Of a DNA stretch of 32,792 bases, positions 24,620-31,880 are shown piece after piece. Where the stretch lies: assembly GCA_022821365.1 (NCBI GenBank), contig JAJEDS010000150.1, forward strand, positions 1-32,792. The letters are read 5' to 3'. Under the pieces are notes generated by a model. It searched no databases. It was not told the DNA's origin and worked only from the letters and a program-made list of their open reading frames with translations. Every line of letters starts with the position of its first letter. Position 1 is the stretch's first letter. The stretch is from Dehalococcoidia bacterium (lineage in GTDB: Bacteria; Chloroflexota; Dehalococcoidia; Lucifugimonadales; UBA3495). The translations under genes and the position numbers were made by a program.

Positions 24620-24635
24620 GTAAACTATAGTTCAC
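24620..24635 (-). promoter_or_regulatory. Palindromic operator and promoter region of the HigBA pair
   Basis: A 16-base palindrome with one mismatched pair (GTAAACTATAGTTCAC) ends four bases before the toxin ATG. Read on the minus strand, TATAGT lies in its centre and TTGAAG (17 bases before a TACAAT that abuts the ATG) lies just upstream. The transcript would have almost no leader. Autorepression by the XRE antitoxin is the expected use. Confidence 0.5.
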
Positions 24636-24667
24636 AGTTCTTCAACTGTTTTTCTGCGTCATGTCCG

Positions 24668-24754
24668 GGCAAATCCCTGCCCACCGCAACGCCACCCGGC
24701 CTGTGCCTGGACAGGGATATCGACCGTGCAGTGGTCGCCGACGGCCTGTCATAG
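24668..24754 (+). pseudogene. Remnant of a second formyltransferase gene (last 28 codons)
   Basis: Translated, this stretch gives GKSLPTATPPGLCLDRDI..., which aligns without gaps with the end of the formyltransferase at 23902-23988 (GNSISTETPPGLCLDKEL...), and both stop at the same residue count. At the DNA level GCCACCCGG and CTGTGCCTGGACA are shared. Nothing of the rest of such a gene remains; the bases ahead of it are the promoter side of the HigBA pair. Confidence 0.65.
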
Positions 24755-24798
24755 AGGCCGGTCTTCGCACGGCGATTCCACCATGAGGCGTCCCTTAA

Positions 24799-24872
24799 AC
24801 ATAGAGGCACAGAGTCCCCATAGCACCAAGGAGCATCTCTGTGAAACTCTGCGTTCTCTGCGCCTCTGTGGT
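24799..24872. repeat. Palindromic intergenic repeat, copy A
   Basis: Outer arms ACATAGAGGCACAGAG (24799-24814) and CTCTGCGCCTCTGTGGT (24856-24872) are near-complementary, and the element is followed by AAAAA. It is the same family as the better-preserved copy at 28952-29026. Such CACAGAGGCGCAGAG elements are widespread in environmental bacterial genomes. It lies downstream of clpX. Confidence 0.75.
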
Positions 24873-24985
24873 AAAAACCGCCCTTGCTTGCAAGCAGCGT
24901 AAAAGGGCTGGGAAGTTCCCACACCAAATCCACCACATTAGTGGACCTGCATTCCAATTCGTGGATGGAAAGAGGAAAAGAGGAT

Positions 24986-26299
24986 TTAAGCAGACTGCTG
25001 CAGCAGTTCGGGGTACAGGGGAACAATTTCGCCGTTCTTGCTCACCAGGGTTGGGTTGCCCCGGCCTTCAATGGCGTCCCGGTCAACGATGCACCGGCTG
25101 ACATTCTTCAGCGACGGCAGTTCGTACATTACGTCCAGCAGGGTCTCCTCGACGATGTAGCGCAGGCAGCGCGCCCCGGTATAGTGGTTCAGGGCCCGCT
25201 CTGCCGCCGCCTCCAGCGCTCCCTCCGTAAACTCCAGGTCCACCCCGTCAATGCTGAACAGGTACTGGTACTGCTTGACGATGGCGTTCTTCGGTTCAGT
25301 CAGCACCCGCACCAGTGTGGCCTTGTCCAGGTGGTCCAGGCTGGTTACCACCGGCAACCGCCCCACCATTTCGGGTATAAACCCAAAGGCCAGCAGGTCC
25401 TCCGGCGTAACCTGGGAAAGAACGCTGTCCTCCATTTCCGCCCGGTTTCGGGCGCCGCCCAGGAACCCAAGCCGCGAACCGTGGCTGGCGATGCGGCGCG
25501 ATATTATTTCGCTCAGGCCCTCGAAGGCGCCGCCGCAGATGAAGAGGATGTTGCGGGTGTTGATCTGCAGAAACTCTTGCTGCGGGTGCTTGCGCCCCCC
25601 CTGGGGCGGCACGTTGGCGATGCAGCCCTCAATGATCTTCAGCAATTCCTGCTGAACGCCCTCGCCCGACACGTCCCGGGTGATGGACCGGTTCACACCT
25701 TCCTTGCGGGCGATCTTGTCCATTTCGTCGATGTAGATAATCCCCTGCTCGGCCCGGGTTATGTCCCAGTCCGCCGCCTGGATCAGCCGCAGCAGGATGT
25801 TCTCCACGTCCTCGCCCACGTAACCCGACTCGGTGAGGGAAGTGGCGTCGCACACGGCGAAGGGTACCGCCAGGGTCCGCGCCAGGGTCTCCGCCAGCAG
25901 GGTCTTGCCGCTGCCCGTGGGTCCCATCAGCAGGATGTTGGCCTTTTGCAGTTCTACTCCGGAGCCGGCCACACCCGACCAGACGCGTTTGAAGTGGTTG
26001 TATACCGCAACGCTCAGGGTCTTCTTGGCCCGTTCCTGGCCGATTACGTAGGCGTCCAGGTTGGTGTAGATGTCCCGCGGCACCAGGGGGCCATCTGGCT
26101 TGGCGTGGTATGCAGGGGTCTGGGTAGCCTGGGGCTGAATGAGTTCACCCATGGCCCGAAGGCAGTCATAACATATGGAAGCCCGGCCCTGGCCGGCGAG
26201 GAATAATTCGCTGCGTGCCCTGCCCTTCCCGCAAAAGGAACACTGTAAGGGCCGAGTCCCACTTCTTCCTCTATTCTCCCTGCCGTCCGGACTTGCCAT
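24986..26299 (-). CDS. clpX: ClpX, ATPase subunit of the ClpXP protease
   Basis: A 437-residue AAA+ unfoldase. The N-terminal zinc-binding domain has Cys20, Cys23, Cys43 and Cys46. Walker A GPTGSGKT is at 126-133, the pore loop GYVG at 159-162, Walker B IIYIDE at 187-192, and sensor 2 in TGARCLRYIVEE; the residue after TGAR is Cys where Gly is usual. It recognises tagged substrates and feeds them to ClpP. The ATG has AGGGA six bases ahead. It is the last gene of tig-clpP-clpX, separated from clpP by 226 bases that hold a repeat hairpin, so some clpX mRNA may be attenuated there. Confidence 0.95.
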   Translation of the reverse strand: MASPDGRENRGRSGTRPLQCSFCGKGRARSELFLAGQGRASICYDCLRAMGELIQPQATQTPAYHAKPDGPLVPRDIYTNLDAYVIGQERAKKTLSVAVYNHFKRVWSGVAGSGVELQKANILLMGPTGSGKTLLAETLARTLAVPFAVCDATSLTESGYVGEDVENILLRLIQAADWDITRAEQGIIYIDEMDKIARKEGVNRSITRDVSGEGVQQELLKIIEGCIANVPPQGGRKHPQQEFLQINTRNILFICGGAFEGLSEIISRRIASHGSRLGFLGGARNRAEMEDSVLSQVTPEDLLAFGFIPEMVGRLPVVTSLDHLDKATLVRVLTEPKNAIVKQYQYLFSIDGVDLEFTEGALEAAAERALNHYTGARCLRYIVEETLLDVMYELPSLKNVSRCIVDRDAIEGRGNPTLVSKNGEIVPLYPELLQQSA

Positions 26300-26372
26300 T
26301 GGTGATCCCTGCCAGAGTGTGATTGCGCTGGGCTAAGGGGTTGCCCTGCCCCCGGTGACTATCCCGAAGGTC

Positions 26373-26396
26373 CCTTCCCCCTTTGACGGGGGAAGG
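26373..26396. repeat. Hairpin repeat between clpP and clpX
   Basis: A perfect 9-bp stem (CCTTCCCCC / GGGGGAAGG) with a 6-base loop, followed by CTAGGATGGGGGTGAAA. This is the common CCTTCCCCCTTTGACGGGGG repeat type of environmental genomes, whose translation gives the familiar HPHPSLPPSKGEGT peptide. No gene is supported in 26300-26525. Confidence 0.65.
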
Positions 26397-26525
26397 CTAG
26401 GATGGGGGTGAAATGCCACCGTACCATTCAGATATAAGGCACAAAGGATGTTTGCAGAATTTTTAACCGGTTTCCGGGACCTGCGCGCCCGCTGTGGAAC
26501 AGGACCGACGCCTGCCTTGGGTACG

Positions 26526-27266
26526 TTACTCGGTGGCCTCAGAATCCGAGTCCGAGTCACCGCCGTTCTGGTTCACCCCGAGAATTTCGTCTACCAGGCC
26601 GTACTCCATGGCCTGCACCGGCGTCAGGTAGTTGTCCCGGTCACTGTCGCGAACGATGTTCTCCATTGGCTGTCCGGTATTGTCGCAGAGGATGCCCCGC
26701 AGCAGGTCCTGGAGGCGGGTAATCTCTCGCGCGGCAATCTGGATGTCCGACGCAGCGCCCTGGGTGCCGCTCTGGGCCTGGTGCATGTGTACGGTGGAGT
26801 TGGGCAGACAGTACCGCTTGCCCCTTGTCCCGCCCGACAGCAGGACCGTGGCCATGCTGGCGGCAATGCCCACGCACACGGTGGAAACCTCTGGCGAAAT
26901 CATCTGCATCGTGTCGTAGATGGCCAGTCCGGCGGTGATGGAGCCTCCTGGGCTGTTGATGTATATATTGATTCCCCGGTCCGGGTCTTCACGCTCCAGG
27001 TATAGAAGCTGGGCTATTATGGTGTTGGCAACCTGGTCCATGATGGGCGTGCCCAGGAAAATTATGCGCTCTCTCAGCAGCAGGGAGTAGATGTCAAAGG
27101 CCCGCTCGCCCCGGGGACTGGTCTCAATCACCATCGGAATTATTCCCTGGGGGACCGTCAGCGCTGACTCCGTGGAGCCACCCAAGCTAAGCTGCCCGTT
27201 CTGCCACATGGCGGCGCTCATCGGGCGAAACTCGGGGTTGGCGGGATGCGAGGGGTTATAAAGCAT
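26526..27266 (-). CDS. clpP: ClpP, proteolytic subunit of the Clp protease
   Basis: A 246-residue serine protease. Catalytic Ser137 (GIAASMAT), His162 (VHMHQAQ) and Asp211 (SDRDNYLTP) are all present. The ATG at 27266 lies four bases after the tig stop, with AGGAG nine bases ahead; an ATG at 27284 lies within tig. This start leaves 44 residues before the usual ClpP beginning (MVIETSPRGERAFDIY): either a long propeptide or a wrong start, since a Met45 (27134) has AGGGA nine bases ahead. The C-terminus is short and acidic (GGDSDSDSEATE). Second gene of the operon. Confidence 0.94.
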   Translation of the reverse strand: MLYNPSHPANPEFRPMSAAMWQNGQLSLGGSTESALTVPQGIIPMVIETSPRGERAFDIYSLLLRERIIFLGTPIMDQVANTIIAQLLYLEREDPDRGINIYINSPGGSITAGLAIYDTMQMISPEVSTVCVGIAASMATVLLSGGTRGKRYCLPNSTVHMHQAQSGTQGAASDIQIAAREITRLQDLLRGILCDNTGQPMENIVRDSDRDNYLTPVQAMEYGLVDEILGVNQNGGDSDSDSEATE

Positions 27267-27270
27267 TGGG

Positions 27271-28722
27271 TTAAGCTCCTTCATTACTCTCTTCCGTTTC
27301 CGATTGTCCTTCCTGGTTCGTGGAGTTGTCCTCGGCCGCTTCCGGGGCGTCTGTCTCCAGGGAAGCTTCGGCCGCGGGAGTTGCGTCTTCGCTTTCGGCC
27401 TGGTCGCTGTCAGGCTCTGCCTCGCTGCCTTCCCCCGGTTCCTGGCCCTGCACTATCTCTACCAGGCGGGCCATGACCTTCTGGTTCATCAGTGAGGCGC
27501 GGATGGAGTCCCTGGTGCCCTCCGAGTTGAAAGCCCGCCGCATGGCGCCCACGTTTTCTTCGGTAGCGCCGGCCAGGATAGACTCAATCTCTGCGTCTAC
27601 TTCCTCAGGCTCAACTTCCAGCCCCTCTTCCTGCGCCAGCTTTCGCACTACCAGCATCCGGTTCAGCCGGTCTTCGGCTACCGGGCGAAGTTCGTCCTGG
27701 AACTCCTCCTCCGTTTTCCCCACATAGCTCAGGTAAGTGTCCAGGTCCAGCCGCTGGTTGCGCAGCATCCGCTCCCGTTCTTCCTGCATATTCTGGATTT
27801 CCCGCTCCAGCAGCAGGTCGGAAGCGGTAATGGTGGCCCTTTCCAGCAGGGAATTCAGGCTCTGTTTCTGGAAGGCCTGGTCGGCCTGGGATTCGGCCTC
27901 GCTGGTGATGCGTTCCAGGATGTGGGCGCGCAGGGCGGCCATATCGTCGAACCCGTCGCCCACGCCTTTTGCAAACTCGTCGTCCAGTTCGGCCAGCGCC
28001 CTTTCCTTGATGGAAAGGACGTCAACCTTGAAGGCCACGTCCTTGCCGGCGTACTCGGTCCGGGGATAGTCCTCGGGCACCGAAACGACAAATTCCTTGT
28101 GCTCCCCTTCTTCCGTTCCCTCCAGGTGTTCGGCAAAGCCGGGGAAGGGCAAAACGTTGGTGGATTCGGGAATATAGTCCACTTCCTGGTCATTGACCAG
28201 TACCTCGCCGTCCATCTCGCCCTCGACGTTCAGGTTCAGCAAGTCGCCGAACGCCACGGGTCGGGAGACCGGTTCCCAGGGCGCCATCTCGCGCCGTATC
28301 CGCTCCAGTACCTGGTCAACCTCCTCCTCGGAAATCTCCACCGGTTCCTTTTCCAGCCGCACACTGTAAAAGTCCCCCAGGTCCACAGTGGGCTCCAGGG
28401 GGACGGTGGCCGTAAAACACACGGGTTCCAGTTCAGTAACTTCAACCCGCGGCTCAACAAAGGCCTGGATTTCTTCGTCCTGCAGCGCCTGGTTAAGCGT
28501 TTCCGGAATCATGAAGTCCAGCGCGTCCTGGACCAGGGCCATGCGGCCAACGTAGCTTTCAACAATGGAGCGGGGGGCTTTTCCCTTGCGGAATCCGGGG
28601 ATGTTCAGGCGGCCAACGGTGCGGCGGTAGGATCGGTCAATGTAAGGGTCTTCGTCCGTGGTGTCCATTTCAACGTTCAGGATAATCTCGACGGGGGTGG
28701 ACGATTCCTTCGTAACTTTCAC
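27271..28722 (-). CDS. tig: Trigger factor
   Basis: A 483-residue ribosome-bound chaperone. The ribosome-binding signature GFRKGKAP is in the N-terminal domain (about 43-50); the FKBP-type isomerase domain follows (about 150-240), then the helical substrate-cradle domain. The last 60 or so residues are Glu/Asp/Ser-rich and low-complexity, longer than in E. coli. The GTG at 28722 lies nine bases after GGAG. First gene of tig-clpP-clpX, so a folding chaperone and a protease are made together. Confidence 0.95.
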   Translation of the reverse strand: MKVTKESSTPVEIILNVEMDTTDEDPYIDRSYRRTVGRLNIPGFRKGKAPRSIVESYVGRMALVQDALDFMIPETLNQALQDEEIQAFVEPRVEVTELEPVCFTATVPLEPTVDLGDFYSVRLEKEPVEISEEEVDQVLERIRREMAPWEPVSRPVAFGDLLNLNVEGEMDGEVLVNDQEVDYIPESTNVLPFPGFAEHLEGTEEGEHKEFVVSVPEDYPRTEYAGKDVAFKVDVLSIKERALAELDDEFAKGVGDGFDDMAALRAHILERITSEAESQADQAFQKQSLNSLLERATITASDLLLEREIQNMQEERERMLRNQRLDLDTYLSYVGKTEEEFQDELRPVAEDRLNRMLVVRKLAQEEGLEVEPEEVDAEIESILAGATEENVGAMRRAFNSEGTRDSIRASLMNQKVMARLVEIVQGQEPGEGSEAEPDSDQAESEDATPAAEASLETDAPEAAEDNSTNQEGQSETEESNEGA

Positions 28723-28794
28723 CGATCTTCACTCCGTAACTTGGTGCTCCGGGCAGGGCACAACTAGGGATAGCCACTACTAGCGGAAAGCCAA

Positions 28795-28821
28795 ATTATA
28801 GCATAAACCACCGGGAGTCAA
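28795..28821 (-). promoter_or_regulatory. Promoter of tig-clpP-clpX
   Basis: On the minus strand TTGACT (28821-28816), a 15-bp spacer and a perfect TATAAT (28800-28795), with TG ahead of it (extended -10). The leader would be about 65 nt. It shares ATGCTATAATTT with the ferredoxin promoter. Confidence 0.7.
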
Positions 28822-28951
28822 AAGTTTGCCGGCGGCTCGTAACCGTTCAGAACAGGGGGCAACAGGCCCCCCACAATATCGTCATACCGGCGAATTCCGG
28901 TAGCCAGGAGTCATTTTATGGCCGGGCTATCGCATTTGGAGACTTTTCTTA

Positions 28952-29026
28952 ACCACAGAGGCGCAGAGTACGCAGAGTTGCACGGAGAGTCTCTGCGCTC
29001 CTCTGTGTACTCTGCGCCTCTGTGGT
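28952..29026. repeat. Palindromic intergenic repeat, copy B
   Basis: Perfect 20-base arms (28952-28971 ACCACAGAGGCGCAGAGTAC; 29007-29026) plus a further 7-base inner pairing (GCAGAG...CTCTGC). Followed by GAAAAA, as copy A by AAAAA. A 75-bp element able to form a long hairpin or cruciform. Confidence 0.8.
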
Positions 29027-29422
29027 GAAAAATGCGTTGGAATAAAGGTAACTGAACCGGACGACCCAATTGGCGTGCGATAGCCCTGGCAACAACCCCT
29101 TGCCTCCTTGCCCGGCGCGCCCCTATCCTGAAACTGGGATTCGTGGGAGAACTCCTCTTATCCCGTGTGGCCTTAAGCGCCTCCCACCCCCAGCGTTGAA
29201 AGACCGGGGACAGCCCACAAATTGCCAGGCAACTGGGAGTGAGCCAAAATGAGCGGAAATGAGCGGAAAATTAAGAATTTCTCCCCTCCGCAAAGCTGGG
29301 TCTTATCTGGCTGCCTGCCGCCATTTTCCGCCGGAACCGGCTTTTTCGGCCCACCGCAGCCGACGGCCTCCCTTAAATGTTCCAAAATGCACTCGCCCTG
29401 CGCATTACCGTCCCGGTAACCC
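29027..29422. other. Intergenic region without a supported gene
   Basis: About 400 bases between repeat copy B and the promoter at 29423. Open frames here have no ribosome site or recognisable protein. A short direct repeat (ATGAGCGGAAA, twice near 29248-29270) is the only structure that I see. Confidence 0.4.
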
Positions 29423-29450
29423 TTGCGTCTGCGAAAGCTGGTAGTATAAT
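29423..29450 (+). promoter_or_regulatory. Promoter of the unknown gene at 29516
   Basis: TTGCGT (29423-29428), a 16-bp spacer and a perfect TATAAT (29445-29450). The leader of about 60 nt ends in an AGGAGG ribosome site. Confidence 0.6.
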
Positions 29451-29515
29451 CAAGCCAAGCAGTCCGAAAGGGCGAATAAAATTCGCAACTCAACGAAAGC
29501 AGGAGGTTTTAAGCC

Positions 29516-29959
29516 ATGACACAAGAGGTAATGCACGCTCAGATGGGAGGCTCCACCGGCGGGTCCGAAGAACTGGTCCAGGCCGGCGCCGTCACCTTTG
29601 GCCTCGAGTACCGCACCAACGTCGGCGCCATGAACGACGAGGGCATCTGCATTCACGTTTATGGCAACGAGATCGACGGCAATGACAAGGAACTGCTCCG
29701 GTTCGACTGCTTCCGCATCAACCCCCACTACCACTATCGCAACAAGCCCATGGACCAGAACGTCCGCCTGGAACTCGACTTCACCGCCGAGGGCGATCCC
29801 CTGTCCTGGACCCTGGACAAGATCCGGAACCGGCTGCCCATTATGCTGATCCGCTGCCAGGCCGACAATGTCGCCCGCTCCGTTGACCAGCGCGACGTCA
29901 ACGCCGCCATGCCCAAGATCGTGGCCTGGGCCGAAACCAAGACCCACAACCGCGGCTAG
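29516..29959 (+). CDS. Conserved-looking protein of unknown function, monocistronic
   Basis: A 147-residue soluble protein, no signal peptide or membrane segment. It contains a likely beta-rich centre (TFGLEYRTNVG, GICIHVYG, RFDCFRINPHYHYRN, NVRLELDF) and a C-terminal helical part (LDKIRNRLPIMLIRC, VDQRDVNAAMPKIVAWAE). I do not recognise the family with certainty; it may be one of the recently numbered DUFs. Promoter, perfect AGGAGG ribosome site and a strong terminator surround it, so it is probably a well-expressed single gene. NPHYHYRN has three aromatic/His residues that might bind metal or ligand; that is speculation. Confidence 0.75.
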   Translation: MTQEVMHAQMGGSTGGSEELVQAGAVTFGLEYRTNVGAMNDEGICIHVYGNEIDGNDKELLRFDCFRINPHYHYRNKPMDQNVRLELDFTAEGDPLSWTLDKIRNRLPIMLIRCQADNVARSVDQRDVNAAMPKIVAWAETKTHNRG

Positions 29960-30025
29960 GCCCTCAGCCGGTCTCGGTTATCCGCCGCTTCCGGTTTCAA
30001 CCGTAACCACGGGCTTAACGGCCAG

Positions 30026-30062
30026 CGGGGTGGGACATCGGCGCCCACCCCGATTCTTTATT
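30026..30062 (+). terminator. Intrinsic terminator after the unknown gene
   Basis: A perfect 9-bp stem (30026-30034 CGGGGTGGG; 30044-30052 CCCACCCCG), 9-base loop and the tail ATTCTTTATT, 67 nt after the stop codon. Confidence 0.78.
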
Positions 30063-30161
30063 GCGGCGCGCGGCAATGTCCCAACGTCCAGGAAAGACCG
30101 GCAGCATGTAACGCCCAGTGCTCCTGGCTAAGAGGTCCCGTCCTCTACGCCACGAGGTAGG

Positions 30162-30902
30162 ATGATGAACAAGTCCACATTTTTGCCGGCATGCCTTCTG
30201 CTGCTCCTGGCAATGGTGATTTCCTGCGCCAATCCCCCTCCCGTGAGCATTGGCACCGAAGGCGCCTATCCCCCCTTCGGTTACCTGAACGACGCGGGCG
30301 AACTGGAGGGCTTCGAAATCGACCTGGGCAACGAACTGTGCCAACGGGCAGGCCTGGAGTGCGTGTGGGTAACCAACGACTGGGACTCCATGATTACCAA
30401 TCTCCGTGCCGGCAGGTACAACACCATCATGGCCGGAATGAGCATCGCCGAGGAGCGGGACGAGTTAATCGACTTCACCCAGCCCTACTTCCCCCCTGAA
30501 CGGTCCGTTTTCGCTGCCCTGGCGGGATCCGCCGAAGACGTCACTCGCGAACGCGTGGCGGTGCAGACCGCCACAATCCAGGCGGACTACCTGGCTGGGA
30601 AAGTAACCGAGTTAATCGAGTACGGCCTGGCCGAAGAAACCATCCAGGCCGTGCTGAACGGACGTGCGGATTCCACCTTCGCCAGCCACTCCTATCTAAA
30701 GGACATCGTTGCCGCCAGCCAGGGCCAGCTTGACTTCGTAGGTCCACCCGTCTCGCTTGACTCAGGCGTAGGCATAGGCGTTCGGGAGGAAGATGATGAA
30801 CTCCGTGAAAAGTTGGACGAGGCTATTGGTTCCATGAAAGAGGACGGTTCCCTCAACGCCCTGATTATCCGGTGGTTTGGAGAGGGAGAACCAACCTTCT
30901 GA
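30162..30902 (+). CDS. Amino-acid-type ABC transporter substrate-binding lipoprotein
   Basis: A 246-residue protein. The signal sequence (FLPACLLLLLAMVI) ends in a lipobox VISC, so Cys22 is likely lipidated. The mature part is a family 3 solute-binding protein: IGTEGAYPPFGYLND, ELEGFEIDLGNELCQRAGL, and the later DWDSMITNLRAGRYNTIMAGMSI, ERDELIDFTQPYF, all typical of polar amino acid binders. No permease or ATPase gene lies beside it, so it must share a transporter encoded elsewhere or act as a sensor. ATG ATG begins the gene; GAGG lies close ahead. Confidence 0.88.
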   Translation: MMNKSTFLPACLLLLLAMVISCANPPPVSIGTEGAYPPFGYLNDAGELEGFEIDLGNELCQRAGLECVWVTNDWDSMITNLRAGRYNTIMAGMSIAEERDELIDFTQPYFPPERSVFAALAGSAEDVTRERVAVQTATIQADYLAGKVTELIEYGLAEETIQAVLNGRADSTFASHSYLKDIVAASQGQLDFVGPPVSLDSGVGIGVREEDDELREKLDEAIGSMKEDGSLNALIIRWFGEGEPTF

Positions 30903-30957
30903 ACAAGAGCCAGGCCGGGATGTGCATTTGGCGAAATGGCGCGGACCCTTCGCCGCC

Positions 30958-30991
30958 AACGCAGGGGCGGTTCGCGAATCGCCCCTGCGTT
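30958..30991. repeat. Long palindrome after the solute-binding gene, possible terminator
   Basis: Perfect 12-base arms (AACGCAGGGGCG; 30980-30991 reverse complement) around GTTCGCGAAT, whose inner TTCGCGAA is itself palindromic. Thus 34 bases are symmetric but for one G/T pair. No T-run follows. The remaining 30903-31188 shows no gene. Confidence 0.65.
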
Positions 30992-31188
30992 GGCAGGTCC
31001 TGTCCCCGATAGGCGCTGGGTTCTGGCTCGAATTTGATTCGGGGTGGGACTGGGTCACATCGGTGTTTTTCAGGCTGAGAACACAGTCCTGCCTGGGCTT
31101 TGGTTTAGTGTGGACGGTGCAGGTCCTGGGTCCCGATTACTGGATAACCGGTTAGTCGGCATGCGCTTCGGCTCGACATGGTTCCCTG

Positions 31189-31197
31189 TGTTAAACT
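31189..31197 (+). promoter_or_regulatory. Possible extended -10 of the cyclophilin gene
   Basis: TGT-TAAACT lies 35 bases ahead of the ATG at 31232. No -35 with proper spacing is seen, so the call is weak. Confidence 0.3.
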
Positions 31198-31231
31198 GGG
31201 CACTGTTCCCAGCAGGACTTTAGGAGGAATC

Positions 31232-31774
31232 ATGCCCCCCAAGCAATACGCCAGCGCCCCGTCCCTGATACTGGACCCCACCAAGCTCTACTTCGCCAAC
31301 ATCAGCACCAACCACGGCGACATGCTGGTCCAGCTATTCGCCGATGAAGCCCCCCGCACCGTCAACAACTTCGTCTTCCTGGCCCGCGAGGGCTTCTACG
31401 AAGACGGCTCCTTCCACCGGGTCATCAAGGACTTCATGATCCAGGGCGGCTGCCCCGAGGGCACCGGCCGCGGCGGTCCCGGCTACCGCTTTCAGGATGA
31501 AACAGTAACCCGCCCGTACGTCAAGGGCACGCTGGCCATGGCCAACGCCGGCCCCGACACCAACGGCAGCCAGTTCTTCATCGTCCACGGCGCCAACGTG
31601 GGCCTGCCCCCCAACTACACCATTTTCGGCATGTTGGTGGAGGGCGATGAGACCCTCGACACGCTGGCCAATTCCCCCGTGGGTTCCGGCGCCGGCGGCG
31701 AACGCTCCGCCCCCACCGAACGGTTGCAGATCCACAACATCGAAATCCACGAACGGGAAGTAACCCCCGCCTGA
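31232..31774 (+). CDS. Cyclophilin-type peptidyl-prolyl cis-trans isomerase
   Basis: A 180-residue cyclophilin. FHRVIKDFMIQGG holds the catalytic Arg and the FMIQGG motif; NGSQFFIVHG is the second active-site strand. A short N-terminal extension of about 20 residues precedes the core; no signal peptide, so cytoplasmic. The ATG at 31232 has AGGAGG five bases ahead; the frame is open to 31178 without a ribosome site. It catalyses proline isomerisation in protein folding. Confidence 0.93.
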   Translation: MPPKQYASAPSLILDPTKLYFANISTNHGDMLVQLFADEAPRTVNNFVFLAREGFYEDGSFHRVIKDFMIQGGCPEGTGRGGPGYRFQDETVTRPYVKGTLAMANAGPDTNGSQFFIVHGANVGLPPNYTIFGMLVEGDETLDTLANSPVGSGAGGERSAPTERLQIHNIEIHEREVTPA

Positions 31775-31788
31775 ACGGGACCGAAGTG

Positions 31789-31880
31789 AAACATGGATTT
31801 TCAGGATGAAGGGCTGACTGAGCAATTAACCTCACCCGGCAGCCACCAAAAAATCCTGTTCATTCTGTTAATCCATGTTT
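31789..31880. repeat. Inverted-repeat element between the cyclophilin and MFS genes
   Basis: AAACATGGATT (31789-31799) and its complement AATCCATGTTT (31870-31880) bound a 92-bp element with inner TTCAGGAT / AATCCTGTTCATTCTG pieces, a common environmental repeat type. The MFS stop codon (31870-31868) lies inside the right arm. Confidence 0.7.

Noticed and set aside
24884-26206. A 440-codon plus-strand frame opposite clpX
   Set aside because: Antisense shadow; the ClpX motifs on the other strand are unambiguous.
26333-26560. A 75-codon frame with an HPHPSLPPSKGEGT peptide
   Set aside because: This peptide is the usual translation of a common intergenic repeat, not a gene.
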